Origin: Acipenser ruthenus
Taxonomy: Eukaryota; Chordata; Actinopteri; Acipenseriformes; Acipenseridae
Direction: 5' to 3'
Length of the DNA stretch: 64,000 bases
NCBI RefSeq assembly: GCF_902713425.1
Contig: NC_081211.1
Span: 12,184,264-12,248,263 of the forward strand
Position 1 is the first letter of the stretch. Each line of letters begins with the position of its first letter. Below the pieces are notes generated by a model. It saw nothing but the letters and a program-made list of their open reading frames with translations, made no database searches and had not been told where the DNA came from. Made by a program: the position numbers and the translations under genes. Shown here piece by piece: positions 46,463 through 59,898 of this stretch.

Positions 46463-46535
46463 TGGTTCCACTGGGGATAGAACCCAGGGCCTTCTGCGTG
46501 TAAAGCAGACGTGATAATCACTACACTATGGAACC
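46463..46535 (-). tRNA. tRNA-Val(TAC), unit 10, paired T-stem
   Basis: Fully paired T-stem like units 5 and 8, unlike its block partner unit 7. Confidence 0.87.
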
Positions 46536-47056
46536 TAGGCAGGACTGTGTCGGTGCTCCTACATTATTGTCTACATGCATCTCAAATAATTACAATGTCA
46601 TTTATCAGACCCTTCGGCGTTGTCTTTAAAAATTAAACTTCCCAGACCGAACGCAGTCTAACATTAAATCAATGAATCTTAAATATTTTCTATAGCGCCC
46701 CATATGCGATTCACAAATTCTACTTAAAAACAAGACAATATCTCATTGTAAGCCTGGTCGAACAAAAGAAGTCTTCAGTGTAATTTTAAACAAAGAGTGC
46801 TTTCCACGATTTACGATGCTTTAGAGAGACGGAATATTGGAATTGGCAGCCGAAACTGGGGGATAAAACTGCCCGTGATCAAAGTGGGCAGAAAAGCTGC
46901 ATACTTTCCATAAGGTATTTTGGAGAAAAGAAAACGGATCTCTCTGATTTGCAACGTTTCTATGGTTCGGCCCGGCCACTGCCGTGTGTCTGGTTAAAAC
47001 GATGAGTTCAGTTTTTTTTTTTCTTCCGCTTGGTAATTCAGTCTTGAAGCAACTGT

Positions 47057-47128
47057 AGCAGAGTGGCGCAGCGGAAGCGTGCTGGGCCCATAACCCAGAG
47101 GTCGATGGATCGAAACCATCCTCTGCTA
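47057..47128 (+). tRNA. Initiator tRNA-Met(CAT), unit 10
   Basis: Consensus sequence; one base differs just upstream (GAAGCAACTG). Confidence 0.97.
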
Positions 47129-48167
47129 GCCTGTTTTTCTTCTGTTAGCAAAGTAGTTTTTCTAAAATATAAACTGAACTGATTTGCAAATTCAAAAAAT
47201 AAATTCATTAACAAAATAGAAAATATTTCGACTAGATGTATGCTTTCAATTTCTTCAAAAAGTAGTCTCAAGCTCGTTGATTCAGTCGCTTTAAAATCCA
47301 CCTCTATGTCCCGCTGCAGCAGCGCTGTGTGCTGTGGCTCGAGCTTGTTTGACGAGACAGGCAATGCAAAAATGATAAAACTTGCTTTTGTATCACACGA
47401 CAAACTTAACGTATGCTTTAACGGCTTGGCTGTCTCAAGTTAGTTTGTATTGTTAATGTAACACCTCGTTTTTGCCCAGTCGTTGTATCACATGAATTGA
47501 GCTTGCTAGTTGGGGGTGACGGTCTGCCAATACAAGTTAAGACTATATTTGCAAGGATCATTTCTAGAGTGAAACATGTTTTGAAGGGATTGGTCTCGGT
47601 ATCCCCCAGGAGGAGCGGGAGTCTTTTCTTCTCAGCAACGAGCTGACAATGAGTGTTGTTTTTGGGCACCTGCTCGCTGCTACTGATGACCACTCCAATC
47701 TTCAGTCGGTGGATTGTTGAAGGAAGGGGACACATTTTGAGTGCGTATCTCATACTGGTAGAAACGCGGAAAAAAGAAACCATCAAGCCTAAAATTGTTC
47801 AGTTGTTTAAATCAATAAGCACATTTCAAATGGATCATTGCTAATGTTAAAACAATTTAAGAACACTTTAAGTAGGGCTTGACTAATATAAAAATATAGG
47901 CATGTTATTTGCACTACGCAGGACTAGATTGAGCTTAAAAAAGGCATTACATCTGAAAATAACTTGTGTTTACCCCCACTTACAAGGAAAGCGTCAAACT
48001 TTGTATTCGTCCTCGTAACAGTGTTAGAAAATGTAAACAGCAGTTGGAGAATGCCGAAGTCGATCATCCTAGCATGTTAAACGAGGGCATTTCTCATGTA
48101 AGCCACATCCAGTAATAGATCGTTTGTACTGTTCTCAATGGTCCGCATCCCAGCCTGAGACCACGAT

Positions 48168-48709
48168 CCAATTGTAAAACTTTACAATGCATTAGTAAGA
48201 CCTTACCTAGAATATTGTGATCAGTTCTGATCACCTCTCTACAAAAAGGATATTGCTGCTCTAGAAAGAGTGCAAAGAAGAGCAACCAGAAATATCCCAG
48301 GTTTAAAAGGCATGTTGTATGCAGACAGGCTAAAAGAACTGAATCTATTCAGTCTTGAACAAAAAAGACTACGCGGCGATCTGATTCAGACATTCAACAT
48401 CCTAAAAGGTAGAGACAATGTCGACCCAGGGGACTTCTTTTTTGACATGAAAAAAGAAACAAGGACCAGCGGTCACAAATGGAGATTACATAAAGGGGCA
48501 TTCAAAACAGAAAATAGGAGGCACTTTTTTACACAGAGAATTGTGAGGGTCTGGAACCAACTCCCCAGTAATGTTGAAGCTGACACCCTGGGATCCTTCA
48601 AGAAGCTGCTTGATGAGAGTCTGGGATCAATAAGCTACTAACTACCAAACGAGCAAGATGGGCTGAATGGCCTCCTCTCGTTTGGAAACTTTCTTATGTT
48701 CTTATGTTC
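48168..48709 (+). mobile_element. LINE 3' fragment, unit 11
   Basis: Consensus form; frame 48270-48641 open. Confidence 0.9.
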
Positions 48710-49125
48710 CTCTATCCTATTGTGCTTGTTAAGACATAGCGTGAATCTTGAAAACGTCTTGTTTGTTTAACAAAGCCAGCAGTCACTTTATTGATCACCC
48801 TGTGGATTAAACGCTATTGGAACACAGATGATTGTGTTGAAGATGTTAATAGACTTTCAATGTACGCGTTGTAGAGCTAAGCGTTTGTTGAGGCAGTTCA
48901 AGCGCTGCACATTCAGGCAGCCGGTTGCAGTCTTTACCTGTTTCCTAGATGTTTGCCATTTGGTCTTACTCTGGAAGGAGTAGAACAAAAGCTAAACCAT
49001 TTGTTGAGAACCGCATTTGGGAGAAAACTTAAGTGTTTCAAAATGCATTTGTAAAGTGCATTTGTCTATTAGGTTGTTTATGGTGTGACAAAAAGAATGC
49101 TATCTCGAAAACGCAGTCCTGTCAA

Positions 49126-49198
49126 GCCGAAATAGCTCAGTTGGGAGAGCGTTAGACTGAAGATCTAAAGGTCCCTGGTTCGATCCCGGGTTTCGGCA
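49126..49198 (+). tRNA. tRNA-Phe(GAA), unit 11
   Basis: Consensus sequence. Confidence 0.96.
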
Positions 49199-49333
49199 AG
49201 CACCAAGACATTTTGTTTTGTTTTATATTATTTTGAACTAAAAACAGAGCACATTTTTTTCTTCATTGTAATTGGAGGAAATAACAACGTACTAGTGCCA
49301 TTTTCTAATGTGATTAAGAAATTCAAAAAGCAT

Positions 49334-49365
49334 CGTCCCTGGGTGGGCTTGAACCACCAACCTTC

Positions 49366-49401
<36 letters not shown>

Positions 49402-49407
49402 AGAGAC
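49334..49407 (-). tRNA. tRNA-Asn(GTT), unit 11
   Basis: Consensus sequence; private changes lie only in its upstream flank. Confidence 0.96.
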
Positions 49408-49954
49408 CAACCTGCTCGACCTCTAAAGCATACGGGAGTGATTAGCAAGGCGAGATGCTGCAGAACCTGATCGAGGGAGCAGAACTCAACCGAACCTGAA
49501 ACCACAGCTAACAAGAAAGCAACACGGGGCAGGAAAGTCTATGTAATCCATTATGGCAGCACAACATACGTCATTTTGTTAGATAACACACTGGGGGTCC
49601 AACACAGCAGTGTGTGTAAATAGCTACAATGGAAACCAAATACTTACGGTTCAAATGAGAATCTTCATCAGATTTTAAGAACACATTTGACATACTTTAC
49701 ACTGCAAAGGAGGAAGGCAGGCAATGCAAATGAGGCGTGATCCATTGCTAAAAAAATACATTAAATCTCCCTTTGTGCTTCTCGGAAGACATACGACGGA
49801 GGGCGCACTTTTTCAGTTTGGGGAATGTTACAAATTAGCAGACTGTGCTTTAAAATACATATAGGGCGGGCTTCTCTGTTACAAAGAATTGTCACACTTT
49901 GTATTTCTCTCCATGATCCATTGGGACAGAATACGTAGATACATTAAAACTATT

Positions 49955-49989
49955 TGGAGAATGCGGGCATCGATCCCGCTACTTCTCGC
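49955..49989 (-). pseudogene. tRNA-Ala 3' remnant, unit 11
   Basis: Same as in unit 1. Confidence 0.8.
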
Positions 49990-50344
49990 TCCTTGTCTTG
50001 TGGCAGCGATTCTCATAGGCTACAATCGCTGCTTGATAAGAGCGATTCAGATTGTTCAATATTTTTTTTTTTTTTTATTGGCAATGTAGTTGCCATTTGC
50101 AAATTAAAAAATAAATTGAACAATCAAAAATGATAATACTTGCTTTTGTATCACACGACAATCTTAAGGTATGCTTTAACGGCTAGGCTGTCTCAAGTTA
50201 GTTTGTATTGTTAATACCATACCTCTGTTTGATCGCTATACAATCAATATGTTGTGTAGGCTAAACTGTATAAATAAACGCCCGGAAACATTGAAATCCA
50301 AACACGTTAAAAGATGAAATAGTGTGGAATAGAAACAAAGAACT

Positions 50345-50416
50345 TGACCTCGACGTGATTTGAACACGTAACCTTCTGATCTGGAGTCAGAGGCGCTACC
50401 GTTGCGCCACGAAGTC
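50345..50416 (-). tRNA. tRNA-Trp(CCA), unit 11
   Basis: Consensus sequence. Confidence 0.95.
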
Positions 50417-50670
50417 CTGGGAATTTTTGTCCTTGTTATGGAATGCTAGAGTGCACAGCAAGCATGCCAAACGCATGGTAATGCCGACGCTCATACTAGG
50501 AAAACATTCAAGCGTCATGGGAAACAGCCGTCAATAGGTGTTCGTAGTCAGCAGGGCTATGAAGCTGTCGGAAGTGTGTTTGATTCTCAGCTTTAAAAGT
50601 AAAGAAAACATAAAACAATGCGATTTGCTTTTATAATGTTCATTAATTGAAACGTAGGCATAAACACAGT

Positions 50671-50741
50671 TGTACTGGCTGGGAATCGTTTCGGTTCAAA
50701 TTCTTGGAAAGCAGCTATGCTGAGCAATATATCACCAACGG
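50671..50741 (-). pseudogene. tRNA-Gly(TCC) pseudogene, unit 11
   Basis: Same decayed sequence as in unit 1. Confidence 0.75.
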
Positions 50742-51039
50742 GGGAAAGCTGGCAGTACTGAGTGACACAGAAGAAGGATTCTCTCAGCGCGTCTCCTCTG
50801 AATGCGCACTGGCACAAAGAGGCTTTGCTCATCTAATGACGTGGCGGAATGCAATAATGTATTGGGTTAATTTATCAACAAAAGAAACATAAATAAAAGT
50901 GTATGTAATTATTTGTGAATAAACTGTCTTGCTTATATGATGGGAGACCAGGACCTTACACCCGCAATTTAATGATCGGCCAACCCCAGAGAGACTTTGT
51001 CTTGACCAGGGATTAATATAATTTAAAAACATGCGGCAA

Positions 51040-51112
51040 TGGTTCCACAGGGGATAGATCCCAGGGCCTTCTGCGTGTAAAGCAGACGTGATAATCACTA
51101 CACTATGGAACC
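51040..51112 (-). tRNA. tRNA-Val(TAC), unit 11, T54 change plus T-stem mismatch
   Basis: T-stem of the one-mismatch type and in addition A for T54 (GGGATCTATC), the conserved ribothymidine site and box B base. Probably a pseudogene. Confidence 0.75.
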
Positions 51113-51634
51113 TAGGCAGGACGGTGTCGGTGCTCCTACATTATTGTCTACATGCATCTCAAATAATTACAATGTCATTTATCAGACCCTTCGGCGTTGT
51201 CTTTAAAAATTAAACTTCCCAGACCGAACGCAGGCTAACATTAAATCAATGAATCTTAAATATTTTCTATAGCGCCCCATATGCGATTCACAAAATCTAC
51301 TTAAAAACAAGACAATATCTCATTGTAAGCCTGGTCGAACAAAAGAAGTCTTCAGTGTAATTTTAAACAAAGAGTGCTTTCCACGATTTACGATGCTTTA
51401 GAGAGACGGAATATTGGAATTGGCAGCCGAAACTGGGGGATAAAACTGCCCGTGATCAAAGTGGGCAGAAAAGCTGCATACTTTCCATAAGGTATTTTGG
51501 AGAAAAGAAAACGGATCTCTCTGATTTGCAACGTTTCTATGGTTCGGCCCGGCCACTGCCGTGTGTCTGGTTAAAACGATGAGTTCAGTTTTTTTTTTTC
51601 CTTCCGCTTGGTAATTCAGTCTTGAGGCAACTGT

Positions 51635-51706
51635 AGCAGAGTGGCGCAGCGGAAGCGTGCTGGGCCCATAACCCAGAGGTCGATGGATCGAAACCATCCT
51701 CTGCTA
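51635..51706 (+). tRNA. Initiator tRNA-Met(CAT), unit 11
   Basis: Consensus sequence. Confidence 0.97.
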
Positions 51707-52746
51707 GCCTGTTTTTCTTCTGTTAGCAAAGTAGTTTTTCTAAAATATAAACTGAACTGATTTGCAAATTCAAAAAATAAATTCATTAACAAAATAGAAA
51801 ATATTTCGACTAGATGTATGCTTTCAATTTCTTCAAAAAGTAGTCTCAAGCTCGTTGATTCAGTCGCTTTAAAATCCACCTCTATGTCCCGCTGCAGCAG
51901 CGCTGTGTGCTGTGGCTCGAGCTTGTTTGACGAGACAGGCAATGCAAAAATGATAAAACTTGCTTTTGTATCACACGACAAACTTAACGTATGCTTTAAC
52001 GGCTTGGCTGTCTCAAGTTAGTTTGTATTGTTAATGTAACACCTCGTTTTTGCCCAGTCGTTGTATCACATGAATTGAGCTTGCTAGTTGGGGGTGACGG
52101 TCTGCCAATACAAGTTAAGACTATATTTGCAAGGATCATTTCTAGAGTGAAACATGTTTTGAAGGGATTGGTCTCGGTATCCCCCAGGAGGAGCGGGAGT
52201 CTTTTCTTCTCAGCAACGAGCTGACAATGAGTGTTGTTTTTGGGCACCTGCTCGCTGCTACTGATGACCACTCCAATCTTCAGTCGGTGGATTGTTGAAG
52301 GAAGGGGACACATTTTGAGTGCGTATCTCATACTGGTAGAAACGCGGAAAAAAGAAACCATCAAGCCTAAAATTGTTCAGTTGTTTAAATCAATAAGCAC
52401 ATTTCAAATGGATCATTGCTAATGTTAAAACAATTTAAGAACACTTTAAGTAGGGCTTGACTAATATAAAAATATAGGCATGTTATTTGCACTACGCAGG
52501 ACTAGATTGAGCTTAAAAAAAGGCATTACATCTGAAAATAACTTGTGTTTACCCCCACTTACAAGGAAAGCGTCAAACTTTGTATTCGTCCTCGTAACAG
52601 TGTTAGAAAATGTAAACAGCAGTTGGAGAATGCCGAAGTCGATCATCCTAGCATGTTAAACGAGGGCATTTCTCATGTAAGCCACATCCAGTAATAGATC
52701 GTTTGTACTGTTCTCAATGGTCCGCATCCCAGCCTGAGACCACGAT

Positions 52747-53288
52747 CCAATTGTAAAACTTTACAATGCATTAGTAAGACCTTACCTAGAATATTGTGAT
52801 CAGTTCTGATCACCTCTCTACAAAAAGGATATTGCTGCTCTAGAAAGAGTGCAAAGAAGAGCAACCAGAAATATCCCAGGTTTAAAAGGCATGTTGTATG
52901 CAGACAGGCTAAAAGAACTGAATCTATTCAGTCTTGAACAAAAAAGACTACGCGGCGATCTGATTCAGACATTCAACATCCTAAAAGGTAGAGACAATGT
53001 CGACCCAGGGGACTTCTTTTTTGACATGAAAAAAGAAACAAGGACCAGCGGTCACAAATGGAGATTACATAAAGGGGCATTCAAAACAGAAAATAGGCGG
53101 CACTTTTTTACACAGAGAATTGTGAGGGTCTGGAACCAACTCCCCAGTAATGTTGAAGCTGACACCCTGGGATCCTTCAAGAAGCTGCTTGATGAGAGTC
53201 TGGGATCAATAAGCTACTAACTACCAAACGAGCAAGATGGGCTGAATGGCCTCCTCTCGTTTGGAAACTTTCTTATGTTCTTATGTTC
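52747..53288 (+). mobile_element. LINE 3' fragment, unit 12
   Basis: Consensus protein with one silent change (CGG for AGG). Confidence 0.9.
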
Positions 53289-53704
53289 CTCTATCCTATT
53301 GTGCTTGTTAAGACATAGCGTGAATCTTGAAAACGTCTTGTTTGTTTAACAAAGCCAGCAGTCACTTTATTGATCACCCTGTGGATTAAACGCTATTGGA
53401 ACACAGATGATTGTGTTGAAGATGTTAATAGACTTTCAATGTACGCGTTGTAGAGCTAAGCGTTTGTTGAGGCAGTTCAAGCGCTGCACATTCAGGCAGC
53501 CGGTTGCAGTCTTTACCTGTTTCCTAGATGTTTGCCATTTGGTCTTACTCTGGAAGGAGTAGAACAAAAGCTAAACCATTTGTTGAGAACCGCATTTGGG
53601 AGAAAACTTAAGTGTTTCAAAATGCATTTGTAAAGTGCATTTGTCTATTAGGTTGTTTATGGTGTGACAAAAAGAATGCTATCTCGAAAACGCAGTCCTG
53701 TCAA

Positions 53705-53777
53705 GCCGAAATAGCTCAGTTGGGAGAGCGTTAGACTGAAGATCTAAAGGTCCCTGGTTCGATCCCGGGTTTCGGCA
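53705..53777 (+). tRNA. tRNA-Phe(GAA), unit 12
   Basis: Consensus sequence. Confidence 0.96.
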
Positions 53778-53912
53778 AGCACCAAGACATTTTGTTTTGT
53801 TTTATATTATTTTGAACTAAAAACAGAGCACATTTTTTTCTTCATTGTAATTGGAGGAAATAACAACGTACTAGTGCCATTTTCTAATGTGATTAAGAAA
53901 TTCAAAAAGCAT

Positions 53913-53944
53913 CGTCCCTGGGTGGGCTTGAACCACCAACCTTC

Positions 53945-53980
<36 letters not shown>

Positions 53981-53986
53981 AGAGAC
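53913..53986 (-). tRNA. tRNA-Asn(GTT), unit 12
   Basis: Consensus sequence. Confidence 0.96.
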
Positions 53987-54533
53987 CAACCTGCTCGACC
54001 GCTAAAGCATACGGGAGTGATTAGCAAGGCGAGATGCTGCAGAACCTGATCGAGGGAGCAGAACTCAGCCGAACCTGAAACCACAGCTAACAAGAAAGCA
54101 ACACGGGGCAGGAAAGTCTATGTAATCCATTATGGCAGCACAACATACGTCATTTTGTTAGATAACACACTGGGGGTCCAACACAGCAGTGTGTGTAAAT
54201 AGCTACAATGGAAACCAAATACTTACGGTTCAAATGAGAATCTTCATCAGATTTTAAGAACACATTTGACATACTTTACACTGCAAAGGAGGAAGGCAGG
54301 CAATGCAAATGAGGCGTGATCCATTGCTAAAAAAATACATTAAATCTCCCTTTGTGCTTCTCGGAAGACATACGACGGAGGGCGCACTTTTTCAGTTTGG
54401 GGAATGTTACAAATTAGCAGACTGTGCTTTAAAATACATATAGGGCGGGCTTCTCTGTTACAAAGAATTGTCACACTTTGTATTTCTCTCCATGATCCAT
54501 TGGGACAGAATACGTAGATACATTAAAACTATT

Positions 54534-54568
54534 TGGAGAATGCGGGCATCGATCCCGCTACTTCTCGC
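54534..54568 (-). pseudogene. tRNA-Ala 3' remnant, unit 12
   Basis: Same as in unit 1. Confidence 0.8.
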
Positions 54569-54923
54569 TCCTTGTCTTGTGGCAGCGATTCTCATAGGCT
54601 ACAATCGCTGTTTGATAAGAGCGATTCAGATTGTTCAATATTTTTTTTTTTTTTTATTGGCAATGTAGTTGCCATTTGCAAATTCAAAAATAAATTGAAC
54701 AATCAAAAATGATAATACTTGCTTTTGTATCACACAACAATCTTAAGGTATGCTTTAACGGCTAGGCTGTCTCAAGTTAGTTTGTATTGTTAATACCATA
54801 CCTCTGTTTGATCGCTATACAATCAATATGTTGTGTAGGCTAAACTGTATAAATAAACGCCCGGAAACATTGAAATCCAAACACGTTAAAAGATGAAATA
54901 GTGTGGAATAGAAACAAAGAACT

Positions 54924-54995
54924 TGACCTCGACGTGATTTGAACACGTAACCTTCTGATCTGGAGTCAGAGGCGCTACCGTTGCGCCACGAAGTC
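54924..54995 (-). tRNA. tRNA-Trp(CCA), unit 12
   Basis: Consensus sequence. Confidence 0.95.
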
Positions 54996-55249
54996 CTGGG
55001 AATTTTTGTCCTTGTTATGGAATGCTAGAGTGCACAGCAAGCATGCCAAACGCATGGTAATGCCGACGCTCATACTAGGAAAACATTCAAGCGTCATGGG
55101 AAACAGCCGTCAATAGGTGTTCGTAGTCAGCAGGGCTATGAAGCTGTCGGAAGTGTGTTTGATTCTCAGCTTTAAAAGTAAAGAAAACATAAAACAATGC
55201 GATTTGCTTTTATAATGTTCATTAATTGAAACGTAGGCATAAACACAGT

Positions 55250-55320
55250 TGTACTGGCTGGGAATCGTTTCGGTTCAAATTCTTGGAAAGCAGCTATGCT
55301 GAGCAAGATATCACCAACGG
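55250..55320 (-). pseudogene. tRNA-Gly(TCC) pseudogene, unit 12
   Basis: One more change (GCAAGATATC on the + strand) in the D-arm part. Confidence 0.75.
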
Positions 55321-55618
55321 AGGAAAGCTGGCAGTACTGAGTGACACAGAAGAAGGATTCTCTCAGCGCGTCTCCTCTGAATGCGCACTGGCACAAAGAG
55401 GCTTTGCTCATCTAATGACGTGGCGGAATGCAATAATGTATTGGGTTAATTTATCAACAAAAGAAACATAAATAAAAGTGTATGTAATTATTTGTGAATA
55501 AACTGTCTTGCTTATGCGATGGGAGACCAGGACCTTACACCCGCAATTTAATGATCGGCCAACCCCAGAGAGACTTTGTCTTGACCAGGGATTAATATAA
55601 TTTAAAAACATGCGGCAA

Positions 55619-55691
55619 TGGTTCCACAGGGGATAGAACCCAGGGCCTTCTGCGTGTAAAGCAGACGTGATAATCACTACACTATGGAACC
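55619..55691 (-). tRNA. tRNA-Val(TAC), unit 12, one T-stem mismatch
   Basis: Intermediate T-stem type. Confidence 0.83.
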
Positions 55692-56212
55692 TAGGCAGGA
55701 CGGTGTTGGTGCTCCTACATTATTGTCTACATGCATCTCAAATAATTACAATGTCATTTATCAGACCCTTCGGCGTTGTCTTTAAAAATTAAACTTCCCA
55801 GACCGAACGCAGGCTAACATTAAATCAATGAATCTTAAATATTTTCTATAGCGCCCCATATGCGATTCACAAAATCTACTTAAAAACAAGACAATATCTC
55901 ATTGTAAGCCTGGTCGAACAAAAGAAGTCTTCAGTGTAATTTTAAACAAAGAGTGCTTTCCACGATTTACGATGCTTTAGAGAGACGGAATATTGGAATT
56001 GGCAGCCGAAACTGGGGGATAAAACTGCCCGTGATCAAAGTGGGCAGAAAAGCTGCATACTTTCCATAAGGTATTTTGGAGAAAAGAAAACGGATCTCTC
56101 TGATTTGCAACGTTTCTATGGTTCGGCCCGGCCACTGCCGTGTGTCTGGTTAAAACGATGAGTTCAGTTTTTTTTTTTCTTCCGCTTGGTAATTCAGACT
56201 TGAGGCAACTGT

Positions 56213-56284
56213 AGCAGAGTGGCGCAGCGGAAGCGTGCTGGGCCCATAACCCAGAGGTCGATGGATCGAAACCATCCTCTGCTA
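56213..56284 (+). tRNA. Initiator tRNA-Met(CAT), unit 12
   Basis: Consensus sequence. Confidence 0.97.
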
Positions 56285-57324
56285 GCCTGTTTTTCTTCTG
56301 TTAGCAAAGTAGTTTTTCTAAAATATAAACTGAACTGATTTGCAAATTCAAAAAATAAATTCATTAACAAAATAGAAAATATTTCGACTAGATGTATGTT
56401 TTCAATTTCTTCAAAAAGTAGTCTCAAGCTCGTTGATTCAGTCGCTTTAAAATCCACCTCTATGTCCCGCTGCAGCAGCGCTGTGTGCTGTGGCTCGAGC
56501 TTGTTTGACGAGACAGGCAATGCAAAAATGATAAAACTTGCTTTTGTATCACACGACAAACTTAACGTATGCTTTAACGGCTTGGCTGTCTCAAGTTAGT
56601 TTGTATTGTTAATGTAACACCTCGTTTTTGCCCAGTCGTTGTATCACATGAATTGAGCTTGCTAGTTGGGGGTGACGGTCTGCCAATACAAGTTAAGACT
56701 ATATTTGCAAGGATCATTTCTAGAGTGAAACATGTTTTGAAGGGATTGGTCTCGGTATCCCCCAGGAGGAGCGGGAGTCTTTTCTTCTCAGCAACGAGCT
56801 GACAATGAGTGTTGTTTTTGGGCACCTGCTCGCTGCTACTGATGACCACTCCAATCTTCAGTCGGTGGATTGTTGAAGGAAGGGGACACATTTTGAGTGC
56901 GTATCTCATACTGGTAGAAACGCGGAAAAAAGAAACCATCAAGCCTAAAATTGTTCAGTTGTTTAAATCAATAAGCACATTTCAAATGGATCATTGCTAA
57001 TGTTAAAACAATTTAAGAACACTTTAAGTAGGGCTTGACTAATATAAAAATATAGGCATGTTATTTGCACTACGCAGGACTAGATTGAGCTTAAAAAAAG
57101 GCATTACATCTGAAAATAACTTGTGTTTACCCCCACTTACAAGGAAAGCGTCAAACTTTGTATTCATCCTCGTAACAGTGTTAGAAAATGTAAACAGCAG
57201 TTGGAGAATGCCGAAGTCGATCATCCTAGCATGTTAAACGAGGGCATTTCTCATGTAAGCCACATCCAGTAATAGATCGTTTGTACTGTTCTCAATGGTC
57301 CGCATCCCAGCCTGAGACCACGAT

Positions 57325-57866
57325 CCAATTGTAAAACTTTACAATGCATTAGTAAGACCTTACCTAGAATATTGTGATCAGTTCTGATCACCTCTCTACA
57401 AAAAGGATATTGCTGCTCTAGAAAGAGTGCAAAGAAGAGCAACCAGAAATATCCCAGGTTTAAAAGGCATGGTGTATGCAGACAGGCTAAAAGAACTGAA
57501 TCTATTCAGTCTTGAACAAAAAAGACTACACGGCGATCTGATTCAGACATTCAACATCCTAAAAGGTAGAGACAATGTCGACCCAGGGGACTTCTTTTTT
57601 GACATGAAAAAAGAAACAAGGACCAGCGGTCACAAATGGAGATTACATAAAGGGGCATTCAAAACAGAAAATAGGAGGCACTTTTTTACACAGAGAATTG
57701 TGAGGGTCTGGAACCAACTCCCCAGTAATGTTGAAGCTGACACCCTGGGATCCTTCAAGAAGCTGCTTGATGAGAGTCTGGGATCAATAAGCTACTAACT
57801 ACCAAACGAGCAAGATGGGCTGAATGGCCTCCTCTCGTTTGGAAACTTTCTTATGTTCTTATGTTC
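57325..57866 (+). mobile_element. LINE 3' fragment, unit 13
   Basis: Val/His variant, but with the unaltered tail stem. Confidence 0.9.
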
Positions 57867-58282
57867 CTCTATCCTATTGTGCTTGTTAAGACATAGCGTG
57901 AATCTTGAAAACGTCTTGTTTGTTTAACAAAGCCAGCAGTCACTTTATTGATCACCCTGTGGATTAAACGCTATTGGAACACAGATGATTGTGTTGAAGA
58001 TGTTAATAGACTTTCAATGTACGCGTTGTAGAGCTAAGCGTTTGTTGAGGCAGTTCAAGCGCTGCACATTCAGGCAGCCGGTTGCAGTCTTTACCTGTTT
58101 CCTAGATGTTTGCCATTTGGTCTTACTCTGGAAGGAGTAGAACAAAAGCTAAACCATTTGTTGAGAACCGCATTTGGGAGAAAACTTAAGTGTTTCAAAA
58201 TGCATTTGTAAAGTGCATTTGTCTATTAGGTTGTTTATGGTGTGACAAAAAGAATGCTATCTCGAAAACGCAGTCCTGTCAA

Positions 58283-58355
58283 GCCGAAATAGCTCAGTTG
58301 GGAGAGCGTTAGACTGAAGATCTAAAGGTCCCTGGTTCGATCCCGGGTTTCGGCA
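58283..58355 (+). tRNA. tRNA-Phe(GAA), unit 13
   Basis: Consensus sequence. Confidence 0.96.
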
Positions 58356-58490
58356 AGCACCAAGACATTTTGTTTTGTTTTATATTATTTTGAACTAAAA
58401 ACAGAGCACATTTTTTTCTTCATTGTAATTGGAGGAAATAACAACGTACTAGTGCCATTTTCTAATGTGATTAAGAAATTCAAAAAGCAT

Positions 58491-58522
58491 CGTCCCTGGG
58501 TGGGCTTGAACCACCAACCTTC

Positions 58523-58558
<36 letters not shown>

Positions 58559-58564
58559 AGAGAC
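58491..58564 (-). tRNA. tRNA-Asn(GTT), unit 13
   Basis: Consensus sequence. Confidence 0.96.
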
Positions 58565-59110
58565 CAACCTGCTCGACCGCTAAAGCATACGGGAGTGATT
58601 AGCAAGGCGAGATGCTGCAGAACCTGATCGAGGGAGCAGAACTCAGCCGAACCTGAAACCACAGCTAACAAGAAAGCAACACGGGGCAGGAAAGTCTATG
58701 TAATCCATTATGGCAGCACAACATACGTCATTTTGTTAGATAACACACTGGGGTCCAACACAGCAGTGTGTGTAAATAGCTACAATGGAAACCAAATACT
58801 TACGGTTCAAATGGGAATCTTCATCAGATTTAAAGAACACATTTGACATACTTTACACTGCAAAGGAGGAAGGCAGGCAATGCAAATGAGGCGTGATCCA
58901 TTGCTAAAAAAATACATGAAATCTCCCTTTGTGCTTCTCGGAAGACATACGACGGAGGGCGCACTTTTTCAGTTTGGGGAATGTTACAAATGAGCAGACT
59001 GTGCTTTAAAATACATATAGGGCGGGCTTCTCTGTTACAAAGAATTGTCACACTTTGTATTTCTCTCCATGATCCATTGGGACAGAATACGTAGATACAT
59101 TAAAACTATT

Positions 59111-59145
59111 TGGAGAATGCGGGCATCGATCCCGCTACTTCTCGC
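59111..59145 (-). pseudogene. tRNA-Ala 3' remnant, unit 13
   Basis: Same as in unit 1. Confidence 0.8.
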
Positions 59146-59501
59146 TCCTTGTCTTGTGGCAGCGATTCTCATAGGCTACAATCGCTGCTTGATAAGAGCG
59201 ATTCAGATTGTTCAATATTTTTATTTTTTTTTTATTGGCAATGTAGTTGCCATTTGCAAATTCAAAAATAAATTGAACAATCAAAAATGATAATACTTGC
59301 TTTTGTATCACACGACAATCTTAAGGTATGCTTTAACGGCTAGGCTGTCTCAAGTTAGTTTGTATTGTTAATACCATACCTCTGTTTGATCGCTATACAA
59401 TCAATATGTTGTGTAGGCTAAACTGTATAAATAAACGCCCGGAAACATTGAAATCCAAACACGTTAAAAGATGAAATAGTGTGGAATAGAAACAAAGAAC
59501 T

Positions 59502-59573
59502 TGACCTCGACGTGATTTGAACACGTAACCTTCTGATCTGGAGTCAGAGGCGCTACCGTTGCGCCACGAAGTC
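59502..59573 (-). tRNA. tRNA-Trp(CCA), unit 13
   Basis: Consensus sequence. Confidence 0.95.
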
Positions 59574-59827
59574 CTGGGAATTTTTGTCCTTGTTATGGAA
59601 TGCTAGAGTGCACAGCAAGCATGCCAAACGCATGGTAATGCCGACGCTCATACTAGGAAAACATTCAAGCGTCATGGGAAACAGCCGTCAATAGGTGTTC
59701 GTAGCCAGCAGGGCTATGAAGCTGTCGGAAGTGTGTTTGATTCTCAGCTTTAAAAGTAAAGAAAACATAAAACAATGCGATTTGCTTTTATAATGTTCAT
59801 TAATTGAAACGTAGGCATAAACACAGT

Positions 59828-59898
59828 TGTACTGGCTGGGAATCGTTTCGGTTCAAATTCTTGGAAAGCAGCTATGCTGAGCAATATATCACCAACGG
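59828..59898 (-). pseudogene. tRNA-Gly(TCC) pseudogene, unit 13
   Basis: Same decayed sequence as in unit 1. Confidence 0.75.

Larger units (their letters stand above)
43147..47724. repeat. Array unit 10 (4578 bp), partner of unit 7
   Basis: Matches unit 7 up to 45789 and then departs, with its own Trp, Gly-region and Val variants. Confidence 0.95.
47725..52302. repeat. Array unit 11 (4578 bp)
   Basis: One A fewer in the run near 47940. Shares ACATTAAATC near 49760 and GTAGTCAGC near 50546 with unit 12, so the two are close relatives. Confidence 0.95.
52303..56880. repeat. Array unit 12 (4578 bp)
   Basis: Close relative of unit 11; private changes near 55307 and 55321 fall in and beside the Gly pseudogene. 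Confidence 0.95.
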